From Tamlana sp. 2_MG-2023 (lineage in GTDB: Bacteria; Bacteroidota; Bacteroidia; Flavobacteriales; Flavobacteriaceae), in NCBI RefSeq assembly GCF_030548465.1, contig NZ_JAUOSF010000004.1, positions 124,001-188,000 on the forward strand: a DNA stretch of 64,000 nucleotides, given 5' to 3'. Below, in pieces: positions 56,319-64,000 of the stretch. Numbering within the stretch: position 1 is the stretch's first letter; the number at the start of each line of letters is the position of its first letter. The position numbers were made by a program, and so were the translations under genes. The notes below the pieces were generated by a model. It was not told the DNA's origin and did no database searches. It saw nothing but the letters and a program-made list of their open reading frames with translations.

Positions 56319-57590
56319 TTATTTACTTAAAAGTTGATTGCCTACTGCGCATTTTAAACAGGAGTGCGTATCGCAATAATTCGTTTTAAGCTGAATTAAA
56401 GCTTGAGAATCTATAGACGATCGCGAAATTTTCTTCAAACCATTAAAAGCTTTAACAATACTATTATTTTCTGAAGTTATTTTTTCGGCTAAATCAATTA
56501 AATCGGATGATATATCTTCACCACGTTGTTTCGCATATAAAAACTTTATTGGCAGAATGGTATTGATTAGTAATAAATCGATAAATGCTTTGCTTAACGC
56601 TTTCGCGGAAACTTTAGATTCCTTGTGAAACGTGTAGTGTGTTTTCCAATAGGCTGAAGTTTCTACATGAAATAGTTCATAAAAAAAATTGAGGTCATTT
56701 AATGCAATCACTTTTGAAAACAAATTATGATGTTCGGCATACAAACTTGCCAATTGCGATAAACGGATGGTTGGGAAATTTAAAGGCCGCAATCTAAAAA
56801 ACTGCAAAGGCAAAACTTGACTGTTTGTCAACTTAAATTTTTGTTTTAGGAATTGATATTCCTTCACCAAACTTAAATGGTAAGCATCTTCAACATCTTG
56901 ATCTAACAAACCTGCTTGCCCGAAAAACAAAGCTTCTAAAGTATTTTGACAACTTTGTGATTTCCGAATAATAGAAAAATCCATAGAATGCGCCAAACTA
57001 AAAAAGGCATCACCATTTACTTTTAACCCGAAATTCTTGGCTAACATTTTAAACAAAACCGCTTCCCAATCATTTTTTGAATCTTTCAATAAGTTTTCGA
57101 TGACTTGAGACTTTCTTTCCAAACGTTCAAAAAACAAACGCTCTAACCAATTACTTAAAGTAAAATCATCAATAGAGGCGAAATCATTTTCACAATTTAT
57201 CCAGGTATTCTCTTTGGAGAAAAGCGATTTGTAATTATTTAGAATTTCAGATTTTATATAATTTTTGAGCTCCAAAGTTGGAATGACAGCTTGATCCTTT
57301 CGGAATACTTCAGTATCATGTTCCCAAACTACATGTAAAATAACATTATCATAAGCTGGGTCTCGCTCATGATTATGCACATACCAATCGGAAGACTTTA
57401 CGTGTATTTCTACATTTCCAGCCCAAAGCTGTTCATCAATTTTAAGTTTTGCATTAAAAAAATCTGGTCCCGAATTGAAATTATGCTCACCAACAGTACG
57501 AATCAAAATTGGGGCTCCGTCTGTTGTTTTTAAATTGCGAATTTCAAACTTCTTGAGCTTCCATATATAATGTAGAAAATCTTCTTTCAT
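56319..57590 (-). CDS. DUF2851 family protein
   Basis: 423 residues. MKEDFLHYIWKLKKFE, the GEHNFNSGPDFFNAKLKID and WAGNVEIHVKSSDWYVHNHE motifs and the C-terminal CDTHSCLKCAVGNQLL match DUF2851, a conserved Bacteroidota protein of unknown function. No signal peptide. The N-terminal 'GPDF..I.W.G.VEIH..SSDW..H' resembles a nuclease-like fold, which is only a suggestion. First gene of the DUF2851-PspC-channel group. Confidence 0.85.
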   Translation of the reverse strand: MKEDFLHYIWKLKKFEIRNLKTTDGAPILIRTVGEHNFNSGPDFFNAKLKIDEQLWAGNVEIHVKSSDWYVHNHERDPAYDNVILHVVWEHDTEVFRKDQAVIPTLELKNYIKSEILNNYKSLFSKENTWINCENDFASIDDFTLSNWLERLFFERLERKSQVIENLLKDSKNDWEAVLFKMLAKNFGLKVNGDAFFSLAHSMDFSIIRKSQSCQNTLEALFFGQAGLLDQDVEDAYHLSLVKEYQFLKQKFKLTNSQVLPLQFFRLRPLNFPTIRLSQLASLYAEHHNLFSKVIALNDLNFFYELFHVETSAYWKTHYTFHKESKVSAKALSKAFIDLLLINTILPIKFLYAKQRGEDISSDLIDLAEKITSENNSIVKAFNGLKKISRSSIDSQALIQLKTNYCDTHSCLKCAVGNQLLSK

Positions 57591-57666
57591 AAATTAAAGA
57601 TATAAAATTCCTACAAAATATTTCTAAATTAAATTATTAGACATAGCTTATCACAATCTAACTTCC

Positions 57667-57674
57667 TAAATTTG
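57667..57674 (+). promoter_or_regulatory. -7 box of the DUF2721 gene
   Basis: TAAATTTG followed by C, 14 bases before the ATG at 57689. Confidence 0.55.
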
Positions 57675-57688
57675 CTAAAAACTCATTT

Positions 57689-58084
57689 ATGCACGGACTT
57701 GATTTATCTTCCCCAGCACTTTTATTTTCAGCAATTTCACTAATTATGCTTGCATACACCAACCGTTTTTTGGCCTACGCCGCTGTAGTGAGAGATTTAC
57801 ACGATAAATATCTTAAGAATCCAGATGAGCGCTATATCAAACAAATAAAAAACATCAAAAAACGCCTTTACTTAACGCGTTCTATGCAAATAGCTGGTAT
57901 TTCAAGCTTGCTACTTTGTGTGCTTACCATGTTTTTAATCTATATCGAGCAATTTACTGTAGCGGTTTGGGTATTTGGATTCGCCTTAGTATTATTAATT
58001 GTTTCTTTAGGCTTGTTAATTATGGAGATTCAAATTTCTGTAAAAGCTCTGGAGCACCATATTAGTGATATTGAAAATAGTTAA
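57689..58084 (+). CDS. DUF2721 membrane protein
   Basis: 131 residues with three TM helices: about 6-23 (SSPALLFSAISLIMLAYT), 70-90 and 97-118. LSSPALLFSAISLIMLAYTN and RFLAYAAVVRDLHDKY match DUF2721. Function unknown. It converges with the ABC-type permease gene, leaving eight bases between stops. Confidence 0.8.
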   Translation: MHGLDLSSPALLFSAISLIMLAYTNRFLAYAAVVRDLHDKYLKNPDERYIKQIKNIKKRLYLTRSMQIAGISSLLLCVLTMFLIYIEQFTVAVWVFGFALVLLIVSLGLLIMEIQISVKALEHHISDIENS

Positions 58085-58092
58085 TCGGTATT

Positions 58093-59328
58093 TTATCGGA
58101 AACGCATGGCCTTCACCGGAGATATTTTAGTAATAATGTATGAAGGAAATAAAAGCATTAATAAGCATAAAATAAGTGTGCCTACATTTAAAATTACAAT
58201 GTAACCTAAACTAATATAAACCGGCGCTTCGGTCACATAATACACACTAGGATCTAGAGGTAATAATTTTAAGTATTTTTGAGCAAAAAGGAGTCCTAAA
58301 CCAATGATATTCCCCCAAAATAAGCCTAAAAGGATTAAATAAGACGCGTTATATAAAAACAGCTTTCGCACGCTCCAATTGTTACTTCCTAAAGCTTTTA
58401 AAAGCCCAATCATTTGAGTACGCTCTAAAATTAAAACCAATAAGGCGGTAATCATATTGATCCCTGCAATTAAGATCATGATACCAATAATACCATAAAT
58501 GTTTTTATCGAATATTTTTATCCACTCAAAAACCGAGGCATAACGCGCTGTTATACTTTCGGTATTTAAAGTCGAAGGCGTGTTTTCATAAATCTCACGT
58601 GTCTTTGCTTCTAACTTATTATAATCTTCTAAAAACACCTCAAAATTTCCTATTTCATCGTTTTCCCAACGATTAATACGTTGCAAATGACGTAAATCTC
58701 CTATGATATAGCGCGCATCCAGTTCTTGAAATCCAGAGTTATAGATACCAACAATTTTATAATTGATAATATTTGGAAGTTTCTCTGTGTCTTCTTTAGC
58801 AAAAACCATTTGCATCTTATCCCCTACTTTATAATGCAATCTATTGGCTAAATAAGATGAAATCAAAATATCTTCATTTCGCTTTCCTGTATAATCAGGA
58901 AGACGACCTTCCATTAAAAAGTCTTTAAAATAACGCCAATTATAATCGGCACCAACACCTTTTAAATACGCCGCTTCAAAATCATTTTCAGTTCGTATTA
59001 CTCCAAATTTAGAGGCTACCGCTTGAATATGGGCAATACCTTCAACAGAAGTGAATTCAGGGTAAAACTCGACATCAGTAGAAATCGGGCGAATACTTTC
59101 AAGGGAATTATTACTATCAAAATTAGAAATCGTAACATGACCATTAAAAGCCACAACCTTATCACGAATTTTTTGCTGCAAACCAATACCAGTAGCAATA
59201 GCAATCATCATAACAATGATTCCAATGGCAATTGCTGCGATACCAATTTTTATTATTGGTGCCGATATGCTACTTTTATACGCTTTACTACCAATAATGC
59301 GTTTAGCTAAAAAGAATTCGTAATTCAA
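58093..59328 (-). CDS. LolC/FtsX-type ABC transporter permease
   Basis: 411 residues from a TTG start (MNYEFFLAKRIIGSK, the usual family N-terminus). Four membrane segments: one N-terminal (about 30-50), then three near 275, 320 and 370, with a periplasmic domain between. The ending TKISPVKAMRFR is the FtsX/LolC signature. It resembles the lipoprotein-releasing LolCE permease. No ATPase gene is adjacent. The divergent NamZ gene starts eight bases away. Confidence 0.87.
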   Translation of the reverse strand: MNYEFFLAKRIIGSKAYKSSISAPIIKIGIAAIAIGIIVMMIAIATGIGLQQKIRDKVVAFNGHVTISNFDSNNSLESIRPISTDVEFYPEFTSVEGIAHIQAVASKFGVIRTENDFEAAYLKGVGADYNWRYFKDFLMEGRLPDYTGKRNEDILISSYLANRLHYKVGDKMQMVFAKEDTEKLPNIINYKIVGIYNSGFQELDARYIIGDLRHLQRINRWENDEIGNFEVFLEDYNKLEAKTREIYENTPSTLNTESITARYASVFEWIKIFDKNIYGIIGIMILIAGINMITALLVLILERTQMIGLLKALGSNNWSVRKLFLYNASYLILLGLFWGNIIGLGLLFAQKYLKLLPLDPSVYYVTEAPVYISLGYIVILNVGTLILCLLMLLFPSYIITKISPVKAMRFR

Positions 59329-59336
59329 ATTATTCT

Positions 59337-60617
59337 ATGAAGTTTAATATTTTCAAAAATACAGTTTTATTATTTGTTTTGGTAAACATTTCTTGTGCGT
59401 CTAAAGTGAAAGCTGAAAATTCTCAGGTTTCAAGCCAAGAAGCGATGCTTCAACGAGCTCAACATGACAAAATTGAACAAGCTGAATATGACAAAAATAG
59501 CACAACAGTTACAGATATTATAGTAGGTGCCAATCAAACTGAAAATTATTTACCGCTAATTGAAGGAAAACGCATTGGTATTGTAGCAAATCAAACTTCT
59601 GTTATTTTCAAAAATGACACCACTTACACACATCTTGTAGACTCTTTAGTGTCTTTGAAAGTGAATATAAAAAGTGTTTTTGCTCCAGAACATGGTTTTC
59701 GAGGTCAAGCTGATGCTGGCGAAGTCGTTAAAGACGGCATAGATACCAAAACAAACTTACCTATAGTTTCTCTTTACGGAAAAAACAAAAAACCTTCAGC
59801 AGAGCAACTTAAGGACATTGACCTTATTATTTTTGATATTCAAGATGTAGGCGCTCGTTTTTACACCTACATTTCTTCGCTGCATTATGTTATGGAAGCT
59901 TGTGCAGAACAAAATATTCCCGTTGTTATTTTAGATCGCCCAAACCCGAATGGCTCATATATAGATGGTCCTATTTTAGAAAAAGAAAATAAAAGCTTTG
60001 TAGGCATGCATCCTATTCCTATAGTTCACGGCATGTCCATTGGCGAATATGCTAAAATGATTAATGGTGAAAAATGGTTAGAAAACGGATTACAATGTGA
60101 GCTAACCGTAATTTCCAATAAAAACTACAACCGTAATTTAAGCTACAGTTTACCCATAAAACCGAGTCCGAATTTACCAAACGATCAATCTATAAATCTT
60201 TATCCTAGTTTATGCTTTTTTGAAGGCACCAATGTGAATGCTGGTCGCGGTACAGAGAAACAATTTCAAGTTTTTGGAAGTCCGTTTTTAAACAAAGAGA
60301 AGTTCAAATTTCAATATACACCCATTGCTAATGCAGGTTCTAAATATCCGAAACATCAAAATAAACTGTGTTATGGAGAAGATTTAACTGAAGCAAAAAC
60401 AATAGATTATATAAATCTCTCTTGGCTTATTGAAGCCTACCAAAACACATCAAGTAAAAAAGATTTTTTTAATAATTTCTTTATCAAACTTGCTGGAACT
60501 TCAAAATTACAAGAACAGATTGAGTCAGGTTTATCTGCTGAAGCTATTAAAGCGCGTTGGAAAAGTGATCTGGATGCGTTTGAAAAAATGCGTACACAAT
60601 ATTTGCTTTACCCTTAA
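59337..60617 (+). CDS. NamZ-like exo-beta-N-acetylmuramidase (DUF1343) lipoprotein
   Basis: 426 residues. N-terminal signal with a relaxed lipobox ending NISC (C20), then a linker to about residue 60. The DUF1343 domain follows: IVANQTSVIF, FAPEHGFRGQADAGE, LIFDIQDVGARFYTYISSLHYVMEAC, VVILDRPNPNG and PNLPNDQSINLYPSLCFFEGTNVNAGRGTEKQF. DUF1343 enzymes such as NamZ remove N-acetylmuramic acid from peptidoglycan fragments at non-reducing ends. It would act in cell-wall recycling at the envelope. It is divergent from the permease gene and followed by the RM-fragment gene after 63 bases. Confidence 0.87.
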   Translation: MKFNIFKNTVLLFVLVNISCASKVKAENSQVSSQEAMLQRAQHDKIEQAEYDKNSTTVTDIIVGANQTENYLPLIEGKRIGIVANQTSVIFKNDTTYTHLVDSLVSLKVNIKSVFAPEHGFRGQADAGEVVKDGIDTKTNLPIVSLYGKNKKPSAEQLKDIDLIIFDIQDVGARFYTYISSLHYVMEACAEQNIPVVILDRPNPNGSYIDGPILEKENKSFVGMHPIPIVHGMSIGEYAKMINGEKWLENGLQCELTVISNKNYNRNLSYSLPIKPSPNLPNDQSINLYPSLCFFEGTNVNAGRGTEKQFQVFGSPFLNKEKFKFQYTPIANAGSKYPKHQNKLCYGEDLTEAKTIDYINLSWLIEAYQNTSSKKDFFNNFFIKLAGTSKLQEQIESGLSAEAIKARWKSDLDAFEKMRTQYLLYP

Positions 60618-60680
60618 ATTTCTAATAACCTAAAACATTTCTCTAGAAAACGAACAGCTGCAAAAGATTGGAAATATACA

Positions 60681-61481
60681 ATGACAATTAAAGACTATGT
60701 AGAGGCAATAACTAAAAGACTTTATTCTAAAACGTCGAAAGACCATGCAAATAGGATTCTTTTAGAAACACTGACACATGATTTCGTTAAAGATATTGAA
60801 TCTCCAAAAGAAAATACGGCGAACACAATTCAAGGCTTAAAAAGCGGTATTGCAAAGAACCTAGCATTAACTTTTCTACCTCAGCACGAAAGCGAAGGCA
60901 ATGTTTGTTTTGCCAATAGCCCAGAATTGCAAGATGCTTATAGAACCACTTTTACGCTAATTGATATTTTAGATTATACTTATGCCGTGTTGCACTCACC
61001 TACTTACCGTAAGAAACACGTAGCATTTTCAATTATAAATTTTTCAAAAATACCATATCCTAAAGACTCCGAAATCTTCTGGAAATTGGTAAAATTAGGC
61101 AAAGAAATTAGAAAACTCCATGTATTAGAAAGTCCTAAAATTAAACATGACATGACTAATTATGAAGTGGCTAACATTGGAACAGTAAAAAGCAATCATA
61201 ATTCCATAATAACTTCAATTCGAAAAAATGATTGGGAAATTATAAATGAAGAAAAACAGTTGGGCATAGTCTGGATAAACGATAGTACATATTTCGATAA
61301 TATTCCTGCGATAGCTTGGGAGTTATTCATTGGAGATTCCCAACCCGCTCAAAAATGGCTAAAAAACCAAAAAGGAAGTAACTTAACACCAGAAGATATT
61401 TTACTTTATCAAAAAATAATTGTTGCTATCATCGAAACAGATAAGCTCATGAAGATCATAGATAAAATTGAGATTGATTAA
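60681..61481 (+). CDS. Orphan C-terminal target-recognition region of a type ISP/IIG restriction-modification enzyme
   Basis: 266 residues. ILDYTYAVLHSPTYRKKHVAF, FSKIPYPKDSEIFWKLVKLGKEIRKLHVLESPK, and ELFIGDSQPAQKWLKNQKG match the C-terminal region of large adenine-specific methyltransferase-restriction fusions, which are normally about 1000 residues. The helicase/nuclease and methylase motifs (NPPY, PD-ExK) are absent. Here the fragment has its own start and a short N-terminal segment (about 1-85) that is not typical. It may be the remnant of a lost RM gene, or a stand-alone specificity protein. It follows NamZ on the same strand. Confidence 0.6.
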   Translation: MTIKDYVEAITKRLYSKTSKDHANRILLETLTHDFVKDIESPKENTANTIQGLKSGIAKNLALTFLPQHESEGNVCFANSPELQDAYRTTFTLIDILDYTYAVLHSPTYRKKHVAFSIINFSKIPYPKDSEIFWKLVKLGKEIRKLHVLESPKIKHDMTNYEVANIGTVKSNHNSIITSIRKNDWEIINEEKQLGIVWINDSTYFDNIPAIAWELFIGDSQPAQKWLKNQKGSNLTPEDILLYQKIIVAIIETDKLMKIIDKIEID

Positions 61482-61534
61482 AAGAAAATATTAAAAACCA
61501 GGAAGGTTTCCTTGCCGTTTGAAACTCAAACAAA

Positions 61535-62026
61535 CTACTTAATACGCTTCTTCATTTCCTCCACAATATTGAAAGCTGCAGGGCAAATGGCCACATTTTT
61601 TAATGTTAAGTTCGAAATCTGCTGAAACTTTTTTCTATCAGTATGCGGAAATTCACGACAAGCCTTTGGTCGCACTTCATAAATAGAACAATAATTATCG
61701 GCTCCTAAAAAAGTACATGGTACCGACTGTAAAACGTAATCGTTCTCTTCATCTATTCTTAAATACTGACTAATAAACTGCTGTGGTTTTAATCTGAAAA
61801 ACTTCGCTATTCGATCTACATCCTTATCTGTAAAAAGCGGCCCAGTGGTTTTACAACAATTGGCACACTCCAAACAATCGGTTTGCTTAAACTCGTCATC
61901 ATGGAGCTCTTGCATGATGTAGTCTAAGTTTTTAGGCGGTTTCTTTTTTAGCTTGGCGAAGAATTTTTTATTCTCGTTATGCTTATCATTAGCCTGCTTT
62001 GGAAGATTGTTTATTAGGTCTTGCAT
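61535..62026 (-). CDS. YkgJ-type cysteine cluster protein
   Basis: 163 residues. C51, C54, C57 and C58 form CLECANCC (CxxCxxCC), followed by GPLFTDKDVDRIAKFF, and later CTFLGADNYCSIYEVRPKACREFPH adds more cysteines. This fits the YkgJ/UPF0153 zinc or iron-sulfur family, possibly a 2-oxoglutarate-dependent or cluster-binding enzyme. Function unknown. The intergenic space to 62356 holds the heptamer repeat. Confidence 0.82.
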   Translation of the reverse strand: MQDLINNLPKQANDKHNENKKFFAKLKKKPPKNLDYIMQELHDDEFKQTDCLECANCCKTTGPLFTDKDVDRIAKFFRLKPQQFISQYLRIDEENDYVLQSVPCTFLGADNYCSIYEVRPKACREFPHTDRKKFQQISNLTLKNVAICPAAFNIVEEMKKRIK

Positions 62027-62064
62027 GTTGCAAAAATAGTGCTTTTGGAATTATTATAGGTTAT

Positions 62065-62317
62065 TACGCAGAGTTTCACAGAAGATTTCACAGAGGTTCA
62101 CAAAGCATTATTTTAGACACCGATTATGTTAGTTGACGGTTATTAGTTATTAGTTTTTGGTTACTTACTCTTACGGGGGATTATTATATAAAATTTTTCA
62201 CTTTTCACTTTTCACTTTTCACTTTTCACTTTTAATTTTTCACTTTTCACTTTTCACTTTTCACTTTTAATTTTTAATTTTTAATTTTTAATTACCCCCC
62301 CTTTTCGACTCTGCGTA
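62065..62317. repeat. Ten-base inverted repeat flanking the gene-free stretch
   Basis: TACGCAGAGT at 62065-62074 and its reverse complement ACTCTGCGTA at 62308-62317 bracket a 253-base block with no gene (gap 62027-62355). The block contains GTTTCACAGA-type repeats on the left and the heptamer tract on the right. This resembles common short interspersed repeats of the phylum; a non-autonomous element is possible but has no target-site duplication I could confirm. Confidence 0.5.
62199..62294. repeat. Thirteen tandem heptamers (CACTTTT / AATTTTT)
   Basis: From 62199 the order is five CACTTTT, one AATTTTT, four CACTTTT, three AATTTTT, then AATTA. The phase stays exact for 91 bases. A seven-base unit in an AT-rich tract is prone to slippage and to bending, and it lies 62 bases upstream of a methyltransferase gene. 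Confidence 0.9.
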
Positions 62318-62323
62318 TCTTTG
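62316..62323 (+). promoter_or_regulatory. -7 box upstream of the methyltransferase
   Basis: TATCTTTG followed by C, 32 bases before the ATG. It overlaps the right arm of the ten-base inverted repeat (62308-62317). Confidence 0.5.
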
Positions 62324-62355
62324 CGTTAACATACCTCATAAAATAATTAAGTATT

Positions 62356-63060
62356 ATGAAAGACCTTTTCGGAAAAGCTTTACGCGATTACCAAAATGGA
62401 AATTACACCGAAAACCTCATCACAGCAACCAATATCTCTGATGAGGATAGCCTACCGCTACCCTACTTGTTTCGCGATTTTAAAGACATGCCAAAGCTTG
62501 AGCAAAAAGCATTAAAGCTTTGTAAAGGTTCTATATTAGATGTAGGCTGCGGCGCTGGAGGTCATAGTTTATATTTGCAACAAAAAGGTTTTTCGGTTAA
62601 AGCTATCGATGTTTCGGAAGGCGCCATTGAAGTTTCAAAACAACGTGGTGTTAAACACACAGAATTACTTAGCCTATTGGATGAAACAAAAACCTTCGAC
62701 ACCATTTTATTATTAATGAATGGCACAGGTATTTTTCAAGAAACTAACCAGATTTCTAAATATTTAACCCATTTAAAAAGCTTACTAAAACCAAACGGAC
62801 AAATTTTAATCGATTCATCGGACATCAAATACATGTATGAAGACGAAGATGGTGGTTATTGGATGGACATGAATGCTGGATATTACGGAGAACTCGATTA
62901 CTTCCTATCTTATAAAGGAGACAAAGAGGATGCTATGAAATGGCTATATTTAGACCTAGACACCTTAAACTTGGCTTGTGAAACCGTTGGTTTAAAGTGT
63001 GAACTCGTTGAAGAAGGTGAACATTTTGATTATTTAGCACGACTTTCAGTTTCAGCTTAG
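62356..63060 (+). CDS. Class I SAM-dependent methyltransferase
   Basis: 234 residues. Motif I is SILDVGCGAGGHSLYLQQKG (residues about 55-74), motif II/acidic VKAIDVSEGAIEVSK, and later DTILLLMNGTGIF. It is a small soluble Rossmann methyltransferase; the substrate is unknown. It lies downstream of the heptamer repeat and is followed by a bidirectional terminator shared with the receptor gene. Confidence 0.85.
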   Translation: MKDLFGKALRDYQNGNYTENLITATNISDEDSLPLPYLFRDFKDMPKLEQKALKLCKGSILDVGCGAGGHSLYLQQKGFSVKAIDVSEGAIEVSKQRGVKHTELLSLLDETKTFDTILLLMNGTGIFQETNQISKYLTHLKSLLKPNGQILIDSSDIKYMYEDEDGGYWMDMNAGYYGELDYFLSYKGDKEDAMKWLYLDLDTLNLACETVGLKCELVEEGEHFDYLARLSVSA

Positions 63061-63090
63061 TCTAGATTACTTGATTCAATGTTTCATATA

Positions 63091-63131
63091 AAAAAGCCAT
63101 CTAAAAAATGATATTGTTTAGATGGCTTTTT
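63091..63131. terminator. Bidirectional terminator
   Basis: AAAAAGCCATCTAAA (63091-63105) pairs with TTTAGATGGCTTTTT (63117-63131). It lies between the convergent methyltransferase and receptor genes. Confidence 0.85.
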
Positions 63132-63158
63132 AGGCTAACATTTTAAAAGAAACGATCC

Positions 63159-64000
63159 TTATATCCCAAATTTATAAGTGGCACCTACTAAAATCTGGAA
63201 AGGCTGCACGTTATAACTTTGCCACCTTTGGTATGAGTTATTAGTCAGGTTATTTGCTTTTATGAAAATGGACAACTGCTCGTTAACGCGGTAACCTCCA
63301 TGAATATTAATATCAAAATACCCATCAACATCTACTGTTTCTATGCTGCTGGTAGACTCTATACTTTTCTCATCTTTACGCTGTCCCATAAAGTATAAAT
63401 TGGCTCCTGCAAACCAATGTTCATCGATTTGATAATCGAAAAATGCCGAACCGTTAAGTGATGGTAAATTCCATGCTTCAGCTTCAGTATCTGTATTATA
63501 AATGAAGTATTCCGCTTTCAAACCTAGTTTTAAATTTCTATTTAAATCAACATTTAATGCCCCTGATAACCCAAAAGTGGTAACATCATCATACACCACT
63601 CCGAATGAGTTTCCATATTCATAATCATATACAGCAGAAACATCTTTTATCATGTTTGCTTTAAAAAGCGCTTTGTTTTTATCAGAAATATAATGCCCAC
63701 TTACATCATAACTTATATTGTTAGTCACTTTCCCTTTTAAACCAACAAAAGCATTATAAGCCTGATTGGTTGGTGATACCATTAAAGTTGGAGATACAAA
63801 TGAATTTTCATTGGCAAAATCACGATAGGTATTCTGATTCAATCCCCCTTTAACACCTCCGTAAGCTATAAGTAAACCGTCGACAAATCGATATGAAGCT
63901 AAGATTTTCGGATAGAAATAAAATTTCCCTTCACCAGCTTCCATGTCGTTAAAATAGGTTACTGCAGCACCTAAGTTGAAAGTAAAATCACCTTCGTTTA
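63159..64000 (-). CDS. 3' part of an outer-membrane beta-barrel receptor (TonB-dependent type), truncated by the window
   Basis: The frame stays open from the stop at 63159 to the window edge, so the gene starts beyond 64000; an ATG at 63944 is internal (the upstream codons read FTFNLGAAVTYFNDMEAG). Alternating hydrophobic strands such as YAAYGGVKGGLNQNTY-like, SYDVSGHYISDKNKA, YRVNEQLSIFIKANNLTNNSYQRWQ and the terminal FQILVGATYKFGI (ending in an aromatic/Ile residue) are typical of TonB-dependent or related barrels. The ligand cannot be told. Confidence 0.8.
   Translation of the reverse strand, partial: NEGDFTFNLGAAVTYFNDMEAGEGKFYFYPKILASYRFVDGLLIAYGGVKGGLNQNTYRDFANENSFVSPTLMVSPTNQAYNAFVGLKGKVTNNISYDVSGHYISDKNKALFKANMIKDVSAVYDYEYGNSFGVVYDDVTTFGLSGALNVDLNRNLKLGLKAEYFIYNTDTEAEAWNLPSLNGSAFFDYQIDEHWFAGANLYFMGQRKDEKSIESTSSIETVDVDGYFDINIHGGYRVNEQLSIFIKANNLTNNSYQRWQSYNVQPFQILVGATYKFGI

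Noticed and set aside
62199..62294. Regular repeats that could be read as a CRISPR array
   Set aside because: The unit is seven bases with no spacers and no cas genes nearby; it is a tandem simple repeat.

Overview
The window is an AT-rich bacterial chromosome segment from a member of the Bacteroidota, most likely family Flavobacteriaceae. Evidence: a type IX secretion sorting tail on the first gene; repeated TAnnTTTG promoter -7 boxes; almost no Shine-Dalgarno sequences except a strong one before rpsU; the order rpmB-rpmG-DUF4295-ftsY-rimO; and the block hpf-tRNAs-tuf-tRNA(Trp)-secE-nusG-rplKAJL-rpoBC-DUF3467. No prophage, insertion sequence, rRNA operon or CRISPR array was seen.

Layout. 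1-3.3 kb: secreted or envelope proteins (SMP-30-like propeller, small lipoprotein, secreted beta-sandwich protein, M23 peptidase homologue). 3.4-9.0 kb: ttcA, then a tight three-gene plus-strand operon (RimK-like ATP-grasp ligase, GCS2-type ligase, N-formylglutamate amidohydrolase family enzyme) abutting convergent rimO. 9.2-16.9 kb, minus strand: ftsY, DUF4295-rpmG-rpmB, cinA-Hpt-FAH hydrolase, a DnaQ-like exonuclease, a 2-oxoacid dehydrogenase E2 and a glycosyltransferase. 17-31.7 kb: recR, a sodium:solute symporter, a KAS III, htpG, lipoproteins (META, tandem FKBP, DUF4369), a MOSC protein, a B12-type radical SAM protein, a DEAD-box helicase and a VanX-like dipeptidase. Two gene-free stretches (19457-19852 and 30240-30988) hold intrinsic terminators with no coding gene in front of them and may encode small RNAs.

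31.8-51.2 kb is mainly translation and transcription machinery: queD-idi, prfC, rpoC, rpoB, four ribosomal proteins, nusG, secE, tuf, six tRNA genes (tRNA-Thr(TGT) twice), hpf, xerC and rpsU. 51.2-64 kb is mixed: acyl-CoA dehydrogenase with a ComEA-like protein, an alanine/sodium symporter, a potassium channel with a PspC protein, DUF2851, DUF2721, a LolC/FtsX-like permease, a NamZ-like muramidase, an apparently orphan target-recognition fragment of a restriction-modification enzyme, a YkgJ-type cysteine-cluster protein, a heptamer repeat tract, a methyltransferase and the 3' end of an outer-membrane receptor gene.

The best candidate for a little-described system is the ligase-ligase-hydrolase operon at 4344-7706, which looks built to make and cleave amide-linked amino-acid conjugates. 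The best-supported regulatory point is the strong Shine-Dalgarno before rpsU, which fits autoregulation by bS21. All functional calls come from reading motifs by eye; no database search was run.
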